Shown piece after piece: positions 1-6,527 of a stretch of 8,517 nt of DNA; within the stretch, counting starts at the first letter, position 1, and the number at the start of each line of letters is the position of its first letter. The notes beneath the pieces were generated by a model that saw nothing but the letters and a program-made list of their open reading frames with translations, ran no database searches and was not told where the DNA came from. The stretch spans positions 1 to 8,517 of the forward strand of contig CAYTZW010000041.1 of the NCBI GenBank assembly GCA_964442785.1, written 5' to 3'. Made by a program: the position numbers and the translations under genes. The stretch comes from SIG223 sp964442785 (GTDB lineage: Bacteria > Bacillota_I > Bacilli_A > RFN20 > DUOF01).

Positions 1-77
1 AGTGATTTTGATTTCATCACCGACCCCCAAAAACCCCCAGAAAATTTAAAGAACCAAAAAAATTTAAAACTTTCAAT

Positions 78-123
78 AAAAAAAGTGAATTTCAAGCCTT
101 GTTTTGTTTTGAAAATTCACTTT
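78..123 (-). terminator. Rho-independent terminator of the lipoprotein gene
   Basis: On the minus strand a long stem (109-123 pairing with 82-95, with one bulged base) is followed by a run of seven T (84-78). The arms are AAAGTGAATTTTCAA and its near-complement, around a loop of about 13 bases. It starts about 27 bases after the stop codon of the lipoprotein gene. On the plus strand the same hairpin is followed by a poorer T-rich stretch, so weak bidirectional activity is possible. Confidence 0.9.
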
Positions 124-149
124 AATTTATACTTTTTATTTACTTAAGA

Positions 150-1514
150 TTAAGCGTGTTCAGGACTTATTAAGTTTTGAGTAAAGTTTAGGAAAATTGC
201 TTTATATGAATTATTTTCTGCAGCTACTGTAATCGTTTCAGCATCAATTACAGCTACTACTTTTCCATCTGAAATTAAGAATAATGTAGGTGCTGCTGAT
301 GGTAAATCAGGGTGGCTAACTACTTGTATTGCATCAACAAATAGTAATTCATATACTTTTTGTCCTAAATTCTTAACATATTTATTAACTGGTTTTGCAA
401 ATGCTTGGCAAGTAGCACAGCCTTCATTAGATGCATATACTAAATATGTTCCTTTATCTGCTATCATTGCTTCAAGTTGACTCTTGTTAATAGGAGTAGT
501 TGTTTCACTATCAGCAGCTTCAATCTTATAAGTTCCTTTGAAATTAGAATCAGCGTTATATTCATAGAATAATGCTAAATTGTTATTATTTTTGATATTG
601 TTTAATTGTTTTGCGTGATATTCAAATAATGCTCTTAATACAGATAACATATTATCTAAGGAAACAGAAGCACCTGCATAAGCATCATTTAACGAAACTT
701 CTTGTTTTGCTTTATAAATTCCTGTTGCTTTCATTCCATCAAGTAAAGCTTCGTATCTTTCAACTTTAGTATTTTTGAAGAAATCTATATTTTCGTGTTC
801 AAAGAAACCTTCATCATTATAAGAACTAGAATCTGTCATCCATTTATCCAATGTTGCTTTATTTAATCCTTTTGCATCGCTACCTTCAATGAAAGCAGTA
901 CTTGTTAATAAAGGAGCTAGTTCATTGATAAAATCATATTTTGTTGCTCCGTGAGTTCCTTCTTCTTTTGCATAATCACTTGCCCATACATTTAAGTTAG
1001 CGTCCATTGCAGGAGAATCTCCCCAGTGAGCAACTTCAGTTGGGTGTCCATTATTATCCTCAAAAGCACTTCCTTCAAATAGAATTTTGGTAATTCTTGA
1101 ATTCTCTGGATTGTTTAAATCACTTTTAGTAGCAGACATTTCAACATACATTGTTGTCCAAGCATTGTAATCAGCTTCTCTACAGTTACAAGCTAAATAA
1201 GTTACTTGATATCTAATGTGTTGAGTAGATGTTTCAGCACTTACTCCTTGATAATCTTCAGAAACTGCTTTAAATTCAAAAGTAATAATTGCAGGCAATT
1301 TACCTGTTTCAGTATCAGCATTATCTTTTTTTCCTTCTCCATCGATATGGTCAAAATAAATAATGTGAGATGCTGCTTGTGTGTTTCCTTTTCCGTCTTG
1401 GTCTACGATAGTATCACTGCTACCCTTATATTTCTTTAAAGAAGTAGTACAACCTGTTAAGGCAAGGATACTAGTAATTGATAAAACAGTATTTAATATT
1501 TTCTTTGTTTTCAT
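150..1514 (-). CDS. Lipoprotein with C-terminal thioredoxin-like domain
   Basis: This is a predicted membrane-anchored surface lipoprotein of 454 residues. The N-terminus has basic residues (MKTKK), a hydrophobic stretch at about 6-20 and the lipobox LTGC with Cys22 as the likely lipidated residue. After a polar linker comes a region of about 250 residues that I cannot assign; it contains a CNC pair (Cys109, Cys111). The last ~110 residues look like a thioredoxin fold. YLVYASNEGCATCQ places a CxxC pair at Cys366/Cys369 at the start of a helix, and SAAPTLFLISDGKVV has the usual cis-proline (Pro409) and following beta-hairpin. The CxxC sits where thioredoxin has CGPC, so a thiol-disulfide or redox-sensing role outside the membrane is plausible. 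The partner and substrate are unknown. The start is fixed by the signal sequence and an upstream GAGGG site, although the 11-base spacing is long. The gene is monocistronic, with its own promoter and terminator. Confidence 0.85.
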   Translation of the reverse strand: MKTKKILNTVLSITSILALTGCTTSLKKYKGSSDTIVDQDGKGNTQAASHIIYFDHIDGEGKKDNADTETGKLPAIITFEFKAVSEDYQGVSAETSTQHIRYQVTYLACNCREADYNAWTTMYVEMSATKSDLNNPENSRITKILFEGSAFEDNNGHPTEVAHWGDSPAMDANLNVWASDYAKEEGTHGATKYDFINELAPLLTSTAFIEGSDAKGLNKATLDKWMTDSSSYNDEGFFEHENIDFFKNTKVERYEALLDGMKATGIYKAKQEVSLNDAYAGASVSLDNMLSVLRALFEYHAKQLNNIKNNNNLALFYEYNADSNFKGTYKIEAADSETTTPINKSQLEAMIADKGTYLVYASNEGCATCQAFAKPVNKYVKNLGQKVYELLFVDAIQVVSHPDLPSAAPTLFLISDGKVVAVIDAETITVAAENNSYKAIFLNFTQNLISPEHA

Positions 1515-1523
1515 TTTAAAATA

Positions 1524-1571
1524 ATCCCTCGCTTTTTATAAATATTATATCAGTTTTAAAACTAAAAACAA
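1524..1571 (-). promoter_or_regulatory. Promoter and leader of the lipoprotein gene
   Basis: Reading on the minus strand there is a perfect TATAAT (1549-1544) preceded by TG one base upstream, giving an extended -10 (TGATATAAT). A -35-like TTGTTT (1571-1566) lies 16 bases upstream. Transcription would start near 1537, leaving a short leader. That leader contains AAAAGCGAGGGAT (1536-1524), which includes the ribosome binding site and is also found before the gene at 7823. Confidence 0.75.
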
Positions 1572-1713
1572 TATTTGTTTTACTAAATTTAGTATAGGTT
1601 AAATATTAAAAATTCAAACATATAAGATAAATTAAATAAGGATTAAATTAATATAAACCAAATTTGATTATTAAATTATTATTTACCAATTTATGCAATT
1701 CTATATAGAACTT

Positions 1714-2610
1714 CTAATTTTTTATTTTTCTACCAAATGTTTCCATAATTGCTTTTTGCTTTTTAGGTATCTTTCCACTTTTACAAGGACCAACATTAAT
1801 TAAAAAATTAGTTTTATGAAGTCTACACTCTTTATAAATAGATAATAATTCCTCTAATGATTTATAATTATTGTCATTTTTAGCGTATCCCCAATGTGAA
1901 TTTAAAGTTTGACAAACTTCTTTTGCACGATATTTGTCATCACTATTTTTTACTAAAGTTGGAGTTACCCTTTCATAAACAATACAATCTATATCAGGGT
2001 GAATAATTTGTCCAGGGTACTCTTGACCTCCATTATTTGCAATTATTGCATTAGGTTGTAATTCTTTTATAAGATTAAATATTTCATCTAAATGCCAATT
2101 AAAGTTAGCGTCACTCCAAGTTCCGTCAAACCAAAATCCACCTATTTCTCCATAGTTTTGGCAAAGAAGTTTTAGACTATCTAATAAGTATTTAAAATAT
2201 TTTTCGGTATCATCTTTAAATCTTTTATCGTGCCAATCAATAAGTGTATGATAAAAAAAAGGCTTAATATTATTTTTGTTACATTCTTCAACAAATTCTC
2301 TTACTAAATCACGATTAGTAGGAGTATGCATCACATCATAATTTGTTAATCCCTTTGTATCATATAATGAAAATCCGTCGTGATGTCTTGTAGTAAGCAC
2401 AATATACTTTGCATCTATACTTCTAGCGATATTTATTAATTCTTTTGCCCAAGTTTTTTTAACCCTAAACTCTGCCATATATTTTTCATATTCTTTAGGT
2501 TCAATATTAAAGTTATGCATATACCATTCACCTTTACCAATGATACTATACAATCCGTAATGGACAAATAAACCTCTTTCCATTTTTTCAAATTCTTGTA
2601 TTTTATTCAT
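1714..2610 (-). CDS. Short GH29 alpha-L-fucosidase-like glycoside hydrolase
   Basis: This is a glycoside hydrolase family 29 type (beta/alpha)8 barrel, expected to release alpha-linked L-fucose by a retaining mechanism. Visible family signatures in order are GLFVHYGLYSIIGKGEWY (13-30), TTRHHDGFSLYDT (73-85), the nucleophile motif GFWFDGTW with Asp162 (158-165), SHWGY (238-242) and FLINVGP (269-275). Glu213 in VYERVTP is a candidate acid/base, but GH29 acid/base residues vary and this is a guess. At 298 residues it is much shorter than typical GH29 enzymes (about 430-480) because it ends after the barrel, without the usual C-terminal beta-sandwich. There is no signal peptide, so it should be cytoplasmic, acting on imported oligosaccharides. 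No sugar transporter or fucose catabolic gene is adjacent. The start is supported by AGAGGAA about 8 bases upstream. The substrate is inferred from family only. Confidence 0.85.
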   Translation of the reverse strand: MNKIQEFEKMERGLFVHYGLYSIIGKGEWYMHNFNIEPKEYEKYMAEFRVKKTWAKELINIARSIDAKYIVLTTRHHDGFSLYDTKGLTNYDVMHTPTNRDLVREFVEECNKNNIKPFFYHTLIDWHDKRFKDDTEKYFKYLLDSLKLLCQNYGEIGGFWFDGTWSDANFNWHLDEIFNLIKELQPNAIIANNGGQEYPGQIIHPDIDCIVYERVTPTLVKNSDDKYRAKEVCQTLNSHWGYAKNDNNYKSLEELLSIYKECRLHKTNFLINVGPCKSGKIPKKQKAIMETFGRKIKN

Positions 2611-2634
2611 AAAATATTCCTCTTTTTATGAACA

Positions 2635-2663
2635 TTTATACTCCATTTTTGACCAAAGTTCAA
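2635..2663 (-). promoter_or_regulatory. Sigma-A-type promoter of the GH29 gene
   Basis: On the minus strand TTGAAC (2663-2658) and TATAAA (2640-2635) are separated by 17 bases, matching the housekeeping consensus at 4/6 and 5/6 positions. The predicted RNA start near 2628 lies just upstream of the AGAGGAA ribosome binding site. The -35 box begins only about 14 bases after the stop codon of the preceding gene. I see no convincing terminator between them, so read-through from that gene is possible. Confidence 0.7.
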
Positions 2664-2676
2664 TTAGGAAGTTTTA

Positions 2677-3258
2677 TTACTTTTTCAAACTATTTTCAAT
2701 CACAACTTCTTGTTCTTCCTCATCTTCATATCTATAACGATAAATATTATCAGAAGTTTTTATTCTTTTCCAAACGTCGATATTAGATTCTAATACCCTT
2801 ATTTCTTTTTCTATTTTAGTTATTTTTTGTTGATATTGGTTCCACTTTGTTTCTTCTTTTCTATCTTCAATAAATTCTTCCACTAATTCCCAATTAGGAA
2901 CCCAAACTTGATTTTTTACTTCATTATAATAATCTTTTTTCACTGTTTCATAATCTTCTTTAAGGGATTGATCAACTTTTTTTTGAACAATGATTTCTAA
3001 TCCACCTAATAACAAGAAAAGTACATTCACAAAAATCACACCATATAAAACCGTAACCACTGCCACTAACTTGTTAATTTTCAAATATATTCTTTTCACT
3101 TTAGAAGAATCTTTAAATATTTTATCTACTGTTTCCATTGTTAAATCTTCTATCATTTCATCGTGTCTATCGATAATCAAATCTTCTAATTCTTTTTCCA
3201 AATTATCTTTTTCAATTTCCATTCTTTTAACATCATTGCTTTTATTTTCCATATTCAT
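2677..3258 (-). CDS. Coiled-coil protein with one membrane segment, function unknown
   Basis: I do not recognise this 193-residue protein. Residues ~4-50 are highly charged and probably helical or coiled-coil (KDNLEKELEDL). Residues ~64-91 form one strongly hydrophobic segment rich in Val, Leu and Ile, ending LLLGGLEIIV. Residues ~92-168 are again charged and helical, with the tryptophan-containing WVPNW (119-123) and a likely coiled coil (KITKIEKEIRVLESNI, 145-160). The tail is acidic (EDEEEQE). There is no signal peptide and no cysteine. The hydrophobic span is flanked by Lys on both sides, so topology is unclear. The second ATG (3252, residue 3) is a better start: AGAAGG ends only 1 base before the first ATG but 7 bases before the second. 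It follows the truA terminator and appears to be transcribed alone or with the fucosidase gene. Confidence 0.7.
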   Translation of the reverse strand: MNMENKSNDVKRMEIEKDNLEKELEDLIIDRHDEMIEDLTMETVDKIFKDSSKVKRIYLKINKLVAVVTVLYGVIFVNVLFLLLGGLEIIVQKKVDQSLKEDYETVKKDYYNEVKNQVWVPNWELVEEFIEDRKEETKWNQYQQKITKIEKEIRVLESNIDVWKRIKTSDNIYRYRYEDEEEQEVVIENSLKK

Positions 3259-3265
3259 ACCTTCT
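3259..3265 (-). promoter_or_regulatory. Ribosome binding site that favours the second ATG
   Basis: On the minus strand the sequence reads AAGAAGGTATGAATATGG. The AGAAGG core ends at 3260. That is only one base from the ATG at 3258 but seven from the in-frame ATG at 3252, which is normal spacing. The mature protein therefore probably begins MENKSND. Confidence 0.6.
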
Positions 3266-3282
3266 TATGATATTAAAAGTTT

Positions 3283-3313
3283 ATCATATACACTTTCTTT
3301 TTAGGGAAAGAAA
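3283..3313 (-). promoter_or_regulatory. Possible promoter of the coiled-coil protein gene
   Basis: TATGAT (3288-3283, minus strand) is a good -10 about 30 bases before the start codon. No strong -35 is present. TTTCTT-like sequence at 3313-3308 lies about 19 bases upstream, so the call rests mainly on the -10 and on the position just behind the truA terminator. Confidence 0.4.
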
Positions 3314-3326
3314 CAGAGTTTTCCAC

Positions 3327-3354
3327 AAAAAAACTTACTCATTTAGAGTAAGTT
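3327..3354 (-). terminator. Terminator of the ecf-truA operon, overlapping the truA stop
   Basis: A perfect 9-bp stem AACTTACTC / GAGTAAGTT (3354-3346 with 3340-3332) encloses a 5-base loop and is followed on the minus strand by a T run. The 5' arm encodes the last residues of TruA. The TGA stop (3341-3339) sits at the loop and 3' arm, so the hairpin is partly inside the coding sequence. Confidence 0.9.
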
Positions 3355-4073
3355 ACACCAACCAAATAAAGTCCTTCAGAAGGAACTTTATAAATTGTCC
3401 TATTTTCACATCTTTCATCTAAAGAAAATCTCAAATTATCCAAATCAACTTTTCCATTATTATAAGCAATCATACTGCCTATTATCATTCTAACCATATA
3501 TCTTAAAAAACCATTTCCAGAAAAAGTTATCGAAATTATTTCTTTATTTTGTTTTATTTTTATATTATTAATTGTCCTAATAAAAGTTTTATTTTCTTCA
3601 TCATTAGTGCAAAAATTTTTAAAATTATGAGTACCTATAAAAACTTTAGCAGCCTTTTTTAACTTTTTAACATCTAAAGAGTAACCATATTGATAACAAT
3701 ACTTTCTCTCAATAGGATTAAAAGTACCAATATTAATTTTATACAAATATTCTTTACTTTTAACACTTCCTCGAGCGTGAAAGTTTTCACTTGCAACTTC
3801 TACATTAACAATAGATATATCTTTTGGTAGATAAGTATTTAAAGCTTTTTTTATTTTATAACATTTTATTTCTTTATCTACATCATAACTAAAAACTTGT
3901 CCTAAGGCGTGAACCCCTTTATCTGTACGACCTGAACTAGAAATCTTTATCTCTTGTTGATAAAGTTTTTTTAAAGCTAACTGAATTTCATTTTGAACAG
4001 TTCTTTTATCTTTTTGAATTTGATATCCATCAAAATCACTTCCATCATAACTAACTATAACTTTATATTTCAT
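3339..4073 (-). CDS. truA: tRNA pseudouridine(38-40) synthase TruA
   Basis: TruA isomerises uridines 38, 39 and 40 in the anticodon stem-loop of many tRNAs. The 244-residue length fits the family. The N-terminal YDGSDFDGYQIQ (9-20) and the catalytic block SSGRTDKGVHALGQV (46-60) are present, with Asp51 as the catalytic aspartate. FSGNGFLRYMVRMIIG, carrying the conserved FLRYMVR block, is present in the C-terminal half. TruA is the last gene of the ecf operon. Its ATG overlaps the ecfT stop by one base (TAATG), and its ribosome binding site AAGGTGA lies inside the end of ecfT, indicating translational coupling. The stop codon is built into the operon terminator. The pairing of truA with ecfA1-ecfA2-ecfT is a conserved Firmicutes arrangement, although the functions are unrelated. 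Confidence 0.97.
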   Translation of the reverse strand: MKYKVIVSYDGSDFDGYQIQKDKRTVQNEIQLALKKLYQQEIKISSSGRTDKGVHALGQVFSYDVDKEIKCYKIKKALNTYLPKDISIVNVEVASENFHARGSVKSKEYLYKINIGTFNPIERKYCYQYGYSLDVKKLKKAAKVFIGTHNFKNFCTNDEENKTFIRTINNIKIKQNKEIISITFSGNGFLRYMVRMIIGSMIAYNNGKVDLDNLRFSLDERCENRTIYKVPSEGLYLVGVTYSK

Positions 4074-4876
4074 TAAAAACTCACCTTTTTTATATTAATT
4101 GTAACTATAAATATTCCGATTATTAAAAGAAAACTAATCACATCTTTCCATTTTATTTTATAAACCTTATACCTAGTTCTTTTCCCTTCAGGATTATATC
4201 CTCTTACAACCATTGCACTTGCTAGTTCATCTGACCTTTGAAAACTAGAAATAAACAAAGGAATAATTAAAGAAATAACTGCTCCTATTTTTTCTTTTAA
4301 AGAACCATTTTCATAATCAACCCCTCGACTTGCTTGAGCGTTCATAAGTCTACTTGTTTCATCAAGTAAAGTCGGAATAAATCTTAAAGCAATAGAAATA
4401 ATCATTGCTACTTCGTGAGAAGGAAATTTAAAAATTTTCAAAGGTGTTAAATAAAATTCAATCGCATAAGTGATATCTAAAGGTTTAGTAGTAGAGGTTA
4501 AAATCATTGTAAAAGCAAGCATTAAACTTAATCTAAAAAAGATATACAATGATTGAAGTATCGCTTCTTTATAAATTAAAAACTTGCCAATCGTAAAAAG
4601 AACTTCTCCCGTTCTAATAAACAAAACGTTGAAAACAAGTAACAATAAAAGCATAAACCACATAGCTTTTAAAGATTTAAAAAAAGTTTTAATTTTTATT
4701 TTTGACAAAACCAAAATAATTAAAGTAAAAAGGCTTAAAAATAAAAATCCATATAATCCAATAGGATTAAAAACCGCTACGGTTAATAAAATTAAAATAA
4801 ACAATTTAACACGAGGATCTAATTTATGAATAAAGGTGTTAAAAGGAACATATCTTCCTAAAGCAATATTTTTCAT
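4073..4876 (-). CDS. ecfT: ECF transporter transmembrane coupling protein EcfT
   Basis: EcfT is the membrane scaffold of energy-coupling factor transporters; it links the two ATPases to interchangeable substrate-binding S proteins. The 267-residue product starts with the typical GRYVPFNTFIHKLDPRVKL segment and has several hydrophobic helices (about 24-58, 70-87, 104-127, 154-170 and 196-212, plus a C-terminal one at 245-261). The two cytoplasmic coupling motifs that dock into the ATPases are visible: ASRG at 182-185 (QASRGVDY) and VVRG at 223-226 (AMVVRGYNPEGKRTRY). Both keep the essential Arg-Gly. The ATG overlaps the ecfA2 stop as ATGA, and a strong GAGGTGAG site precedes it by about four to six bases. 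No S-component gene is adjacent, so this is a group II (shared) module by context. Confidence 0.96.
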   Translation of the reverse strand: MKNIALGRYVPFNTFIHKLDPRVKLFILILLTVAVFNPIGLYGFLFLSLFTLIILVLSKIKIKTFFKSLKAMWFMLLLLLVFNVLFIRTGEVLFTIGKFLIYKEAILQSLYIFFRLSLMLAFTMILTSTTKPLDITYAIEFYLTPLKIFKFPSHEVAMIISIALRFIPTLLDETSRLMNAQASRGVDYENGSLKEKIGAVISLIIPLFISSFQRSDELASAMVVRGYNPEGKRTRYKVYKIKWKDVISFLLIIGIFIVTINIKKVSF

Positions 4877-5727
4877 TTTCTCACCTCACAAAGAAGATTT
4901 AAAATCAAATCATCTAAAGTATAAGTATCCTTATTTTCAATTTTAAATCCTTTTTCACTTAGTAAACTTTTAAATCTAACTAAATCAGGTTCTTTTAAAT
5001 GCAAAGAAGACAACTTTTCTTGATTTTCAAAAAGATTATTTTTGTTTCCAAAATAAGCAACTCTACCATTATTTAAAACAACTACTTCATCAGCATATTC
5101 ATAAACAACATTCATATCGTGAGTAATTAAAATAATTGTTTTCCCTAATTCATTCAATTTTTTAAAGATATCCATTATTTCTTTACTTCCAACAGGGTCT
5201 AATCCTGCAGTTGGTTCATCAAGAATAATAATTTCAGGTTGCATTGCTAAAATTCCTGCAATAGCTACTCTCCTTTTTTGTCCACCTGACAAATCAAAAG
5301 GAGATTTTTCCCATAAATCTTCACTAATTCCAACAATTTCTAAAGCTTCTTTAGCAAATTTAGTAGCTTCTTCGTCAGAATATTTAAAATTTTTAGGACC
5401 AAACATTACATCTTTTAAAACCGTTTCTTCAAAAAGTTGATATTCAGGAAATTGAAATACTAAACCACTAGTTTTTCTAACCTTTTTAAAATCAATACTT
5501 TTCTTATTATTTGTAATTACTTGTTCATTAACAATCACTTTGCCACTTGTAGGAAGTAATAAAGCATTAATATTTTGCACTAAAGTACTCTTACCAGAGC
5601 CCGTATGTCCTACAATCGCATAAAATTTACCTTCTTCAAAATTTAGATTAATGTCAAATAACGCTTGATGTTGAAAAGGAAGTTTAGGAAAATAAATAAA
5701 ATCTACTTTTTCAAATGTAATTGCCAT
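4873..5727 (-). CDS. ecfA2: ECF transporter ATPase EcfA2
   Basis: This is the second nucleotide-binding subunit of the ECF module, hydrolysing ATP at the cytoplasmic face with EcfA1. Over 284 residues the ABC elements are intact: Walker A GHTGSGKST (40-48), Q-loop Gln92 in VFQFPEYQLF, signature LSGGQ (146-150), Walker B IIILDE with Glu171 (166-171), D-loop AGLD (174-177) and switch His203 (ITHD). The N-terminal PFQHQALFDINLNF, the GHTGSGKST loop and DEPTAGLDP mark it as the EcfA2 rather than EcfA1 type. The C-terminal extension (about 240-284) is typical of EcfA proteins. The start overlaps the end of ecfA1 by 25 bases. Only a weak GGTAGAT site precedes it, so translation probably depends on coupling to ecfA1. 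Confidence 0.96.
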   Translation of the reverse strand: MAITFEKVDFIYFPKLPFQHQALFDINLNFEEGKFYAIVGHTGSGKSTLVQNINALLLPTSGKVIVNEQVITNNKKSIDFKKVRKTSGLVFQFPEYQLFEETVLKDVMFGPKNFKYSDEEATKFAKEALEIVGISEDLWEKSPFDLSGGQKRRVAIAGILAMQPEIIILDEPTAGLDPVGSKEIMDIFKKLNELGKTIILITHDMNVVYEYADEVVVLNNGRVAYFGNKNNLFENQEKLSSLHLKEPDLVRFKSLLSEKGFKIENKDTYTLDDLILNLLCEVRK

Positions 5728-6527
5728 AATTTATCTACCAACTCACTCTCATTATCAAAACTTCCAACATCAATTCCTTGTTCACATAATTTATCATAAA
5801 CTTCATAAATAAAAGGCTTTTTTAAATTAATGCTTTTTAAGTCTAAATTAAGGAAACCTTTTAAATCGCCACTATAAAAAACTTCTCCTTTATTCATAAC
5901 GATAATTTTATCAGCATTTAAAACTTCATCTACATTATGCGTAATGGAAATAACCGTTAAATCTGGATTTTCTTCTTTGATTTTATCAATCAATTTATTA
6001 ATTTCTTCTTTTCCTTTAGGGTCTAGCATTGTAGTTGCTTCATCTAAAATAACAACTTTACTACCCAAAGCCAAAATAGAAGCAATGGCTACTCTTTGTT
6101 TTTGACCACCGCTTAAATTAGAAGGCTCTTTATCTAAAAAATCAATCATTCCAACTTCATTAGCATATTTTTCAATTATCGAATCCATTTCCTTTTGAGG
6201 AACACATTTATTTTCAAGTCCAAAAGCAATATCATCTCTAACTGTTGCTCCTACAAATTGATTATCAGGATTTTGGAAAACGATGCCGATATCTTTTCTT
6301 AAAAAATCAATATTTTTACTATTAACTTCTTCACCAAATAAAAATAATTTGCCTTGTTTAAAACTTAGCAAACCACAAATCAATTTTGCTATTGTTGATT
6401 TTCCAGAACCATTATGTCCCACGATGACCGTTCTACTTTTTTCTTCTATATCAATATTAACATTTTTTAAAGCTAAATTTTTATTATCATAAGAATAAGA
6501 AATATTATCTAATTTAATGATTGACAT
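5703..6527 (-). CDS. ecfA1: ECF transporter ATPase EcfA1
   Basis: This is the first nucleotide-binding subunit of the ECF module, which powers uptake of vitamins or metals by S components encoded elsewhere. Its 274 residues contain Walker A GHNGSGKST (37-45), Q-loop Gln85 in VFQNPDNQFVGATVRDD, signature LSGGQ (138-142), Walker B VVILDE with catalytic Glu163, D-loop MLDP and switch His197 (ITHN). FQNPDNQFVGATV and DEATTMLDP are the forms seen in EcfA1. The ATG overlaps the stop of the upstream micro-ORF by one base (TAATG). The site GAAGGAA lies about 8 bases upstream, within the micro-ORF, so the two are likely translated in a coupled way. Confidence 0.96.
   Translation of the reverse strand: MSIIKLDNISYSYDNKNLALKNVNIDIEEKSRTVIVGHNGSGKSTIAKLICGLLSFKQGKLFLFGEEVNSKNIDFLRKDIGIVFQNPDNQFVGATVRDDIAFGLENKCVPQKEMDSIIEKYANEVGMIDFLDKEPSNLSGGQKQRVAIASILALGSKVVILDEATTMLDPKGKEEINKLIDKIKEENPDLTVISITHNVDEVLNADKIIVMNKGEVFYSGDLKGFLNLDLKSINLKKPFIYEVYDKLCEQGIDVGSFDNESELVDKLWQLHLKK

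Noticed and set aside
1..144. Open plus-strand frame from the window edge to a TAA at 142-144
   Set aside because: It runs through the terminator hairpin and its later part has low-complexity, non-protein-like composition. An unseen plus-strand gene cannot be excluded, but the sequence does not support one.
1206..1439. Plus-strand open frames opposite the lipoprotein, coiled-coil, ecfT, ecfA1 and acidic-protein genes
   Set aside because: They are antisense shadows of well-supported minus-strand genes, have no ribosome binding sites or recognisable domains, and owe their length to AT-rich codon bias.
1699..1710. 12-bp perfect palindrome TTCTATATAGAA just after the fucosidase stop
   Set aside because: As a hairpin it gives only a 4-bp stem and no T tract follows on the minus strand, so it is not a convincing terminator. 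Such palindromes are common in AT-rich DNA.
1515..1713. Search for an RNA gene, riboswitch or small ORF in the 199-base gap before the lipoprotein gene
   Set aside because: Apart from the lipoprotein promoter the gap is nearly pure A/T with no stable stem, tRNA-like fold or ORF with a ribosome binding site.
3339..4876. Mycoplasma-type code with TGA as Trp
   Set aside because: TGA terminates ecfA2 in an ATGA overlap and truA within its terminator, and conserved tryptophans are encoded by TGG.
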